From Fibrobacterales bacterium (lineage in GTDB: Bacteria; Fibrobacterota; Fibrobacteria; Fibrobacterales; Fibrobacteraceae), in the NCBI GenBank assembly GCA_025997455.1, contig BNUP01000055.1:1-13664 (forward strand): a stretch of DNA of 13,664 bases. Reading direction: 5' to 3'. Every line of letters starts with the position of its first letter. Positions within the stretch are counted from its first letter, which is position 1. The position numbers and the translations under genes are program-made. The notes under the pieces are model-generated. The model was not told where the DNA came from, ran no database searches, and saw only the letters and a list, made by a program, of their open reading frames with translations. This document shows positions 8,601-13,664 of this stretch, in pieces.

Positions 8601-11600
8601 TTTGAATTGTTGCGTTATAGGTACATCCAAACAATCCCACACAATTGGCTGTGGGGCGGTTAATCCAAAGATTTGTAACCTTGTGCCCAGCTCCATCGAA
8701 ATGCCAGTAAAAAGGATAATTACCACCACCAATAGGTAGCCATCCCTGCCCAGCACTATAGCCAGCCCCACTTTCAGACAAGTAGTCCGTTAAATCAATG
8801 TCTTGCGTGAGTACATAATAGTTATTTTGATCATTATATGGTGTTCTGAAGCAGTTTTTTAATGAGGCGAGTTGCGTAGCATTGGATATTTTGTAAGGAT
8901 TTGCCTGTGTGCCTGCCCCGCCTGCAAATAAAGTTTCGTTACAAGCCACAGCAACGGTCACAATATTGAAACTTGCTGTTTTTCCACCCTTGCCCTCGTA
9001 AATACCTGCACCAACAATTGTAGTAGTGGCAGTACCACTATTCACATTATTGCCGTAACTTACTATGTAGTGAATTCCTTTCACAAGAGTTTTTCCAAAG
9101 AGTGTTACCACCAAATTTGGTTCTATAAAGTTATCAGTCCAGTTTTGGTTCGGAATTGGATCTATGCTAGCGAAAGCGAACTCTTTAGCTGGATTCTGCC
9201 ATGCAAGGGTGGGAGAACTTACACCATCGTCCATTTCCCAGTCAGCATCAAAGTTAAAGTCTACGAATGTAGACTTTTGTTTTATTGCATTTTCGCTAAC
9301 AGCGGTTGTTACACCGTTCGCATCGGTCACTTTTATGTTGTAATAACTTAATAATACTATTCCATTATTTGAACCCACAAGATATCCTGTGTTTGCACCG
9401 TTCATAGTTCCCGTAGCGTAGCTGTTGCTTACTATGCCAGAGGAGTTGTATCCCACGAGACCACCAACAATTATTGTGCCACTGACCGCACCCGTGGCGT
9501 AGCTGTTGCTCACCGTGCCAGCGTTGTACCCCACGAGACTGCCAACATGGGATGCACCTTTCACGCCACCTTTGGAATCATCAATTTCCACACCAATATT
9601 TTGAATTGTTGCACTATCAGTGTATCCGAATAATCCCACATAACCAGTGGTTCTGTTTATCCACAAACCTATAACCTTGTACCCTGCACCATCAAAATGC
9701 CCGTAAAAAGGAGTGCTTGAATTACCAATAGGTAGCCATCCCTGCCCAGCGTTATAGCCAGCACCACTTTCAGACAAGTAGTCTGTTAAATCAATGTCTT
9801 GCGTGAGTACATAATAGTTGTTTTGATTGTTATTTGGAAAATCAGAATCAAGGCAATTTTTCAATGAAGTGAGTTGCGTAGCATTGGATATTTTGTAAGG
9901 ATTTGCTTGTGTGCCTATCCCGCCAGCAAATAGAGTTTCGTTACAAGCAACAGCCACAATATTGAAACTTGCTGTTTTGCTGCCCTTACCCAAGTAATCG
10001 CCCACACCAACGATTGTAACTGTGGCGGTGCCAATATTTTCATTATTGCTATAGACCACAGTATAGTGAGTTTCTTTTTCTAGTTCCTCTCCATTGAGAG
10101 TGACAATTGGATTGGGTGTTATAAAATTTCCAGTAAAGGTTTGATCTGGTATTGTGATAATGATAGCAAAAGCAAGCACTTTAGCTGGGTTCTGCCATGC
10201 AAGGGTGGGAGTACTTACACCATCGTCCATTTCCCAGTCAGCATCAAAGTTAAAGTCTACGAATGTAGACTTTTGTTTTATTGCATTTTCGCTAACAGTG
10301 GTTGTTACACCGTTTGCATTAGTCACTTTTGTGTTGTAATAGCTTAACTGTATAGTGCCAGAATTTATACCAACAAGATTTTCAGATATTGTACCGTTCA
10401 CAGTTCCCGTAGCATAGCTGTTGCTTACTGTGCCAGAGAAGTTGCATCCCACGAGACCGCCTGCTGCATGGTCGCCCGTACCACTCACCGCACCCGTGGC
10501 GTAACTGTTGCTAATAGTGCCCAAAAAGTTGTATCCCATGAGACCACCAACGCTACTTGTTCCGCTTACCGCACCCCATACATAACTGTAACTCACCGAG
10601 CCAGAATTGTTCCCCACGAGACCACCCGTATAGTAACCGCCCTTCACGCCGCCTCTGGAATCATCAATTTTAACACCTATGTTTTTCGTTGTACCACTTA
10701 TGTGCCCAAACAAGCCTACATAATCAGTTGTGGGACGATTAATCCAAAGACCAGTAACCTTGTGCCACGCTCCATCGAAATGCCCGTAAAAAGGAGTGCT
10801 TGAATTACCAATGGGTAACCATCCCTGCCCTGTGCTATAACCAGCACCACTTTCTGATAGGTAGTCTGCAAGGTCAATGTCTTGCGTGAGTATGTAATAT
10901 TTGTTTTGGTTGTTATTTAGAGAATCAAGGCAATTTTGCAATGAAGCGAGTTGCGTAGCATTGGATATTTTGTAGGGATTTGCCTGTGTGCCTGCTCCAC
11001 CTGAAAATAAAGTTTCGTTACAAGCCACTGCCACAATATTGAAACTTGCTGTTTTTCCACCTTTGCCCTCATAAATACCTGCACCAATAATTGTAGTAGT
11101 GGCAGTTCCATTATTCACATTATTGCCGTAACTTACTGTGTAGTGAAGATATTTCACAAGAGTTTTTCCAAAGAGTGTTACCACCGGATTTGGGGTTATA
11201 AAATTACCCGTCCAATTTCGATTTGTAATAGTAGAAATATTGGCGAAAGCGAACTCTTTAGCTGGGTTCTGCCATGCAAGGGTGGGAGTACTTACACCAT
11301 CGTCCATTTCCCAGTCAGCATCAAAGTTAAAGTCTACGAATGTAGACTTTTGTTTTATTGCATTTTCGCTAACAGTGGTTGTTACACCGTTTGCATTAGT
11401 CACTTTTGTGTTGTAATAGCTTAACTGTATAGTGCCAGAATTTATACCAACAAGATTTTCAGATATTGTACCGTTCACAGTTCCCGTAGCATAGCTGTTG
11501 CTTACTGTGCCAGAGAAGTTGCATCCCACGAGACCGCCTGCTGCATGGTCGCCCGTACCACTCACCGCACCCGTGGCGTAACTGTTGCTAATAGTGCCCA

Positions 11601-12864
11601 AAAAGTTGTATCCCATGAGACCACCAACGCTACTTGTTCCGCTTACCGCACCCCATACATAACTGTAACTCACCGAGCCAGAATTGTTCCCCACGAGACC
11701 ACCCGTATAGTAACCGCCCTTCACGCCGCCTCTGGAATCATCAATTTTAACACCTATGTTTTTCGTTGTACCACTTATGTGCCCAAACAAGCCTACATAA
11801 TCAGTTGTGGGACGATTAATCCAAAGACCAGTAACCTTGTGCCACGCTCCATCGAAATGCCCGTAAAAAGGAGTGCTTGAATTACCAATGGGTAACCATC
11901 CCTGCCCTGTGCTATAACCAGCACCACTTTCTGATAGGTAGTCTGCAAGGTCAATGTCTTGCGTGAGTGTATAATATTTTGCTTGATCATTATACGGTGT
12001 CCTGAGGCAGTTTTGCAATGAGGCGAGTTGCGTAGCATTGGATATTTTGTAGGGATTTGCCTGTGTACCCTCTCCACTTGCAAATAGGGACTCAGAACAC
12101 GATACATTGACAATGTTGAAAGTCGCCGTTTTGCTACCCTTGTCCCCATAAATACCTGCACCAACAATTGTAGCGGTGGCAGTTCCAGTATTCACATTAT
12201 TATCGTAATTTACTGTGTAGTGGAGATCTTTTACAAGCGTTTCATCAAAGAGCGTTACCACCGGGTCGGGGATTATAAAATTACCCGTCCAATTTTGGGT
12301 TGCTATGGATGCTATAGTGGCGAAATTGAATACATTGGTAGAATTTTGCCATGCAAGGGTGGGAGCACTTAGTCCTTCCTCTATTTCCCAAATAGCATCA
12401 AAGTTAAAGCCTACAAATGTAGTCTGTTGTTTTATGACATCTTCACTCACGGTGGTTGTTACACCATGAACACTAGTCACTTTTGTATTGTAATAACTTA
12501 ACTGTATGGTGCCAGAGTTTATACCAACAAGGCTTTCAGTGCTTGCTCCGTTCACTGTTCCCATGGCGTAGCTGTTACTTATTGTGCTGCGGTCGTAGTT
12601 GTATCCAACGAGACCTCCCAAATCGTTTGTTCCGCTTACCGCACCCAATGCATAACTGTAATTCACCGTGCCAGAGTTGCCCCCCACTAAACCACCAACA
12701 CTATTAGTTCCGCTCACCGTACCTATAGCGTAACTACTGCTCACCGAACCGTTATTTTTCCCCACGAGACCACCCGTATAGTAACCGCCCTTCACGCCGC
12801 CTCTGGAATCTTCAATTTCAACACCTATATTTTGAATCGTTGCATTAACTGCAAATCCGAACAA
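5605..12864 (-). CDS. Giant GLUG/MBG surface protein, downstream frame of a frameshifted gene
   Basis: This frame carries about 95% of a 2545-residue protein whose first 101 codons lie in another frame (12867-13241). The frame is open from 12945; a start at TTG 12862-12864 falls inside a conserved YVGLFG segment and is not credible. In restored numbering, module 1 is completed here, and modules 2-6 begin at Cys 382, 741, 1100, 1434 and 1766. Each has a cap (CxxxLFxxGxGT, NPYxI), YYxLTQDIDL, GQGWLPIG, FYGHFDG, several GGLVGYN/SNSYATG GLUG turns, and a Y-N-N-G-T-A Ig-like linker. Module 6 has the most turns and lacks that linker. Two YGX-type MBG domains (about 2141 and 2221), two further beta repeats and a T9SS-like tail (about 2461-2545, GMYFVKIQNG, VVVR) follow. 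Probable surface adhesin or matrix protein; ligand unknown. As sequenced, only a frameshift would give the full product. Confidence 0.8.
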   Translation of the reverse strand: MFGFAVNATIQNIGVEIEDSRGGVKGGYYTGGLVGKNNGSVSSSYAIGTVSGTNSVGGLVGGNSGTVNYSYALGAVSGTNDLGGLVGYNYDRSTISNSYAMGTVNGASTESLVGINSGTIQLSYYNTKVTSVHGVTTTVSEDVIKQQTTFVGFNFDAIWEIEEGLSAPTLAWQNSTNVFNFATIASIATQNWTGNFIIPDPVVTLFDETLVKDLHYTVNYDNNVNTGTATATIVGAGIYGDKGSKTATFNIVNVSCSESLFASGEGTQANPYKISNATQLASLQNCLRTPYNDQAKYYTLTQDIDLADYLSESGAGYSTGQGWLPIGNSSTPFYGHFDGAWHKVTGLWINRPTTDYVGLFGHISGTTKNIGVKIDDSRGGVKGGYYTGGLVGNNSGSVSYSYVWGAVSGTSSVGGLMGYNFLGTISNSYATGAVSGTGDHAAGGLVGCNFSGTVSNSYATGTVNGTISENLVGINSGTIQLSYYNTKVTNANGVTTTVSENAIKQKSTFVDFNFDADWEMDDGVSTPTLAWQNPAKEFAFANISTITNRNWTGNFITPNPVVTLFGKTLVKYLHYTVSYGNNVNNGTATTTIIGAGIYEGKGGKTASFNIVAVACNETLFSGGAGTQANPYKISNATQLASLQNCLDSLNNNQNKYYILTQDIDLADYLSESGAGYSTGQGWLPIGNSSTPFYGHFDGAWHKVTGLWINRPTTDYVGLFGHISGTTKNIGVKIDDSRGGVKGGYYTGGLVGNNSGSVSYSYVWGAVSGTSSVGGLMGYNFLGTISNSYATGAVSGTGDHAAGGLVGCNFSGTVSNSYATGTVNGTISENLVGINSGTIQLSYYNTKVTNANGVTTTVSENAIKQKSTFVDFNFDADWEMDDGVSTPTLAWQNPAKVLAFAIIITIPDQTFTGNFITPNPIVTLNGEELEKETHYTVVYSNNENIGTATVTIVGVGDYLGKGSKTASFNIVAVACNETLFAGGIGTQANPYKISNATQLTSLKNCLDSDFPNNNQNNYYVLTQDIDLTDYLSESGAGYNAGQGWLPIGNSSTPFYGHFDGAGYKVIGLWINRTTGYVGLFGYTDSATIQNIGVEIDDSKGGVKGASHVGSLVGYNAGTVSNSYATGAVSGTIIVGGLVGYNSSGIVSNSYATGTMNGANTGYLVGSNNGIVLLSYYNIKVTDANGVTTAVSENAIKQKSTFVDFNFDADWEMDDGVSSPTLAWQNPAKEFAFASIDPIPNQNWTDNFIEPNLVVTLFGKTLVKGIHYIVSYGNNVNSGTATTTIVGAGIYEGKGGKTASFNIVTVAVACNETLFAGGAGTQANPYKISNATQLASLKNCFRTPYNDQNNYYVLTQDIDLTDYLSESGAGYSAGQGWLPIGGGNYPFYWHFDGAGHKVTNLWINRPTANCVGLFGCTYNATIQNIGVELDNANGGVKGGKHVGGLVGYNSSGTVSNSYATGAVSGTEDVGGLVGYNSSGIVSNSYATGTVNGAISENLVGRNSGSIQLSYYNTKVTDANGVTTTVSENAIKQKSTFVGFNFDADWEMDDGVSAPILAWQNTAKEFALANISTITNRNFTGNFITPNPMVTLNDTTLVKGIHYTVKYQNNVNVGAASVTIVGAGIYEGKGGKTESFNIVKSTCNTTLFTAGSGTKPDPYQISNAAQFASLRNCTGIIADSAKYYILTQDIDLTDYLSESSAGYNAGQGWLPIGDNGGGGRFYGHFDGAGHKVIGLWINSPYINVGLFGYIYGATIQNIGVEIDDSKAGVKGYPYVGGLVGYNYRSTVSNSYATGAVSGTEYVGGLVGGNYNGIVESSYATGAVTGAYDIGGLVGYNYNGTVSNSYAMGTASGTGNYVGGLVGYNNHYSTVSNSYAMGAVSGIGNYVDNLVGYNHYSSTVSNSYYGTQTTDKMREQATFVGFNFDAIWKIDEGLSYPYFAWQPTISNPDLVTVSQLGNINYTGLAHTPELTVEYNDITLVENVDYTITYINNTNAGTASVIVTGIGKYGGAVLRNFIIEKIPLTVTVGDKNRIYGETNTELIIHYDGFVNGENESSLIIAPVANTLATVTSTVAKYKVSVSGGVSNNYDFTYVNGTLTITKAPLTVTADSKSKTYGEANPDFISYEGFVNGEDERNLDTPPIASTLATTASTVGEYEVTVSGGVSNNYEFTYVNGTLTVTKATPTNITHPALTATYTATNILADIAKNLEPYFSWVTPSTKLKPTQSSYAAIYNRDSANYEDINMNITVIVTPPAVPIFIVPYPTQPLVATEGDALSSVLGLPTGWEWLNPTETARLDKANYTAIFIPSDLAKYDYSAVEGWNYKMQRIEYNFAVEVSVAVPILAGSKSIAQFVVRTVPNGIVIDNTPTDAKIGVYDTHGRVVGARSARPNNNGVTIPVHASGMYFVKIQNGSKVHTQGVVVR
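5608..5611 (-). promoter_or_regulatory. Ribosome binding site of the 1313-residue gene, inside the upstream stop region
   Basis: The minus strand reads GTG AGG TAA ATT ATG. GAGG is drawn from the final Val-Arg codons of the upstream gene; TAA is its stop; only three bases separate stop from ATG. The GAGG-to-ATG spacing of six bases is good. Termination and re-initiation are probably coupled. The start at 5601 is well fixed by this. Confidence 0.7.
8407..8549 (-). repeat. Near-identical tandem GLUG turns in module 5 (81-bp period)
   Basis: The 62 bases 8407-8468 recur at 8488-8549 with two substitutions, a period of 81 bases or 27 residues. This is the GGLVGYNSSG-SNSYATG unit. A closely similar block lies near 9410-9470 in module 4, indicating recent spread of one turn sequence between modules. 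Confidence 0.75.
10179..10891 (-). repeat. 713-bp perfect direct repeat, copy A (module 3)
   Basis: By eye every base matches 11256-11968, at an offset of 1077. It covers the GLUG part of module 3, from the DIDLADYLSESG segment to TPTLAWQNPAK. Sequence diverges sharply at both ends. Confidence 0.85.
11256..11968 (-). repeat. 713-bp perfect direct repeat, copy B (module 2)
   Basis: This is the partner of 10179-10891. The 364-base segment between the copies (10892-11255), which encodes the Ig-like linker and the cysteine cap, is clearly diverged from the corresponding segments on either side. Part of the repeat (the block ending in CTCTGGAATC) also recurs in module 1 near 12760-12810. Confidence 0.85.
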
Positions 12865-12866
12865 GC

Positions 12867-13241
12867 CTACATAATCTGTTGTGGGACGGCTAATCCAAAG
12901 ACCTGTAACCTTGTGCCACGCTCCATCGAAATGTCCATAAAACGATTATTATTACCACTAGTGTAATATCCAATCGGCAACCACCCCTGCCCATCATTAT
13001 AACCAGCACCACTCACGGAAAGGTAATCCGTAAGGTCGATGTCTTGCGTGATGACATAGTAGTTACTAGTATAGGTTGATCCCAAACATTGATTTAGATT
13101 TTGCAACTGCTCCGGTGTAGCAATTTGATAAGGGTTGGCTTGAGTTCCATTACCTCCTGCAAATAGGGATGCCGTGCAATCGGCAAACACAGAGACTGCA
13201 CCGAGTAGCAAAAACAATAGAGCAAAAAGTACTTTTTTCAT
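12867..13241 (-). CDS. N-terminal piece of the giant GLUG protein, frameshifted after codon 101
   Basis: The 124-codon frame begins with a clear signal peptide (MKKVLFALLFLLLGAVSVFA, 1-20) followed by the first GLUG cap: C22, LFAGGNGTQANPY, C52, ITQDIDLTDYL, GQGWLPIG. Residues 1-101 (through NNNRF) match the family; 102-124 are out of frame and end at a TAG (12867-12869). The expected continuation YGHFDGAWHKVTGLW lies in the -1 frame and joins the frame ending at 5605. The ATG at 13239-13241 has GAGG seven bases upstream and follows the preceding gene by 16 bases. If the shift is real and uncorrected, this yields only a short secreted fragment. If it is an assembly error or is bypassed, this is the start of the 2545-residue protein. 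Confidence 0.8.
   Translation of the reverse strand: MKKVLFALLFLLLGAVSVFADCTASLFAGGNGTQANPYQIATPEQLQNLNQCLGSTYTSNYYVITQDIDLTDYLSVSGAGYNDGQGWLPIGYYTSGNNNRFMDISMERGTRLQVFGLAVPQQIM
12939..12942 (-). other. Single-base deletion (frameshift) in a T tract
   Basis: The minus strand reads CG-TTTT-ATGG, four Ts. The other six GLUG modules in this window have five at the same place (FY encoded by TTT TAC). Adding one T restores RFYGHFDG, joins the two frames and makes the module-1 spacing 1080 bases. A -1 slip of the Phe codon (TTT to TTT) would give the same peptide. Confidence 0.85.
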
Positions 13242-13247
13242 AGAGTT

Positions 13248-13253
13248 ACCTCA
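13248..13253 (-). promoter_or_regulatory. Ribosome binding site of the giant GLUG gene
   Basis: TGAGGT on the minus strand, with GAGG (13249-13252) seven bases before the ATG at 13241. The local string GTGAGGTAA is the same as that in front of the second large gene, although here it lies in the 16-base gap rather than in a coding tail. Confidence 0.7.
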
Positions 13254-13257
13254 CGAT

Positions 13258-13664
13258 TTACATTTTCTTATAACGGGTGTCTGTTTGGTTATAAAGCGAG
13301 TCATTTCTAAATGTCTTCGATCTAAGCAACAACTGACTGTCGCTGTTTTGCAAAACCTCAACGGTTGTATGGTTGTCATATTCGGGATAGGCAACATATT
13401 TAATGCTACTAAGCGTATATGTAGGCAGTTTCTCCCGAATTACCGCATTGTTAGGGAAAGAATAAGTGATGGTGTAATACGGTTCGCCTTTGCTAAAAGC
13501 CTTTGTCTCAAGTGCAACGCCTTCTGGGTAAGAATAGGTTGTTATAGATGATAACTCATCGCCTGCCGTAAAAGATTTTGCTTCAATCCTAACGCCATTT
13601 TTTATTTTATACATTGTGTAAGCATCGGCACCAGTCGATATATTGTAATATTTATAAGTTTTCG
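13258..13664 (-). CDS. Unrecognised beta-rich repeat protein, C-terminal part
   Basis: The frame is open to the right edge (it continues upstream of the Met at 13612-13614 as KTYKYYNISTGADAYT), so at least 135 residues of a longer protein are present and the true start lies outside. I do not recognise the family. Visible are loosely repeated strand pairs of about 22-27 residues, with aromatic-polar alternation: TYSYPEGVALETKAFSKG, then TYSFPNNAVIREKLP, then YVAYPEYDNHTTVEV. The segment NGVRIEAKSFTAGD resembles the first of these. Such patterns occur in several beta-sheet repeat proteins of the cell envelope, but nothing here proves location. It ends 16 bases before the giant GLUG gene and is probably co-transcribed with it, which hints at a surface-related role. 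Confidence 0.6.
   Translation of the reverse strand, partial: KTYKYYNISTGADAYTMYKIKNGVRIEAKSFTAGDELSSITTYSYPEGVALETKAFSKGEPYYTITYSFPNNAVIREKLPTYTLSSIKYVAYPEYDNHTTVEVLQNSDSQLLLRSKTFRNDSLYNQTDTRYKKM

Larger units (their letters stand above)
7030..13178 (-). repeat. Six-module GLUG repeat array
   Basis: Six homologous modules start at the cap cysteine codons 13176-13178, 12097-12099, 11020-11022, 9943-9945, 8941-8943 and 7945-7947. Successive spacings are 1079, 1077, 1077, 1002 and 996 bases. All are multiples of three except the first, which is one short of 1080 because of the frameshift. The first three modules are longer than the next two by roughly one GLUG turn. A seventh, related module sits in the 1313-residue gene (cap cysteine near 4255). 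Confidence 0.85.

Noticed and set aside
9070..11880. Plus-strand frames with nearly identical products at 9070, 10141, 11143, and 10468 with 11545
   Set aside because: Their similarity simply mirrors the repeated modules on the minus strand. Identical antisense frames at 10468 and 11545 come from the 713-bp duplication, not from a conserved gene.
12862..12864. TTG as the start codon of the 2419-codon frame
   Set aside because: The codon is the Leu of a conserved YVGLFG motif, the frame is open and homologous upstream to 12938, and no ribosome binding site or signal peptide is present there.
7030..13178. CRISPR-like array
   Set aside because: The regular repeats are long, protein-coding, in frame and divergent; there are no short identical direct repeats with unique spacers and no cas genes.

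Overview
All supported genes in this window lie on the minus strand, so the region reads from right to left. The organism is probably a Gram-negative bacterium of the Fibrobacterota/Bacteroidota group. Two very large secreted proteins end in what looks like a type IX secretion (T9SS, Por) sorting domain. The clear Shine-Dalgarno sequences in front of the large genes fit Fibrobacterota somewhat better than Bacteroidota. This assignment is inference: there is no rRNA or marker gene here.

Right part (13664 to 1660): an operon-like run of three reading units. It starts with the 3' end of an unrecognised beta-rich repeat protein (13258-13664, cut by the window edge). Sixteen bases later comes a giant modular surface protein (13241 to 5605; 2545 residues if one missing base is restored). 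It has a signal peptide, six GLUG beta-helix modules of about 332-360 residues, MBG-type domains and a T9SS-like tail. The present sequence carries a one-base deletion in module 1, which splits the gene into a 124-codon piece (12867-13241) and a long downstream frame (5605-12864). Three bases after its stop codon begins a smaller paralogue of 1313 residues (1660-5601). The paralogue has two adhesin-type jelly-roll domains in front of a single GLUG module, YDG/MBG domains and the same tail. Both are presumably exported and displayed on, or released from, the cell surface as adhesins or matrix proteins. Modules 2 and 3 of the giant gene share 713 identical bases.

Middle (1659 to 1395): a 265-base intergenic stretch crowded with inverted repeats, including a probable rho-independent terminator for the big operon and a possible promoter for the next genes.

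Left part (1394 to 1): a MntA-HepT toxin-antitoxin pair with overlapping genes (nucleotidyltransferase antitoxin, then HEPN RNase toxin). After a 178-base gap comes an HU/IHF-family DNA-binding protein with an unusual arm tip and a C-terminal extension. At the extreme left edge there may be the first 20 codons of another gene.

I see no tRNA, rRNA, CRISPR array, insertion sequence or integrase. The most noteworthy items are the mosaic repeat architecture of the giant gene, its single-base frameshift inside an A/T tract, and the ribosome binding site of the second gene being built from the last codons of the first gene's sorting tail.
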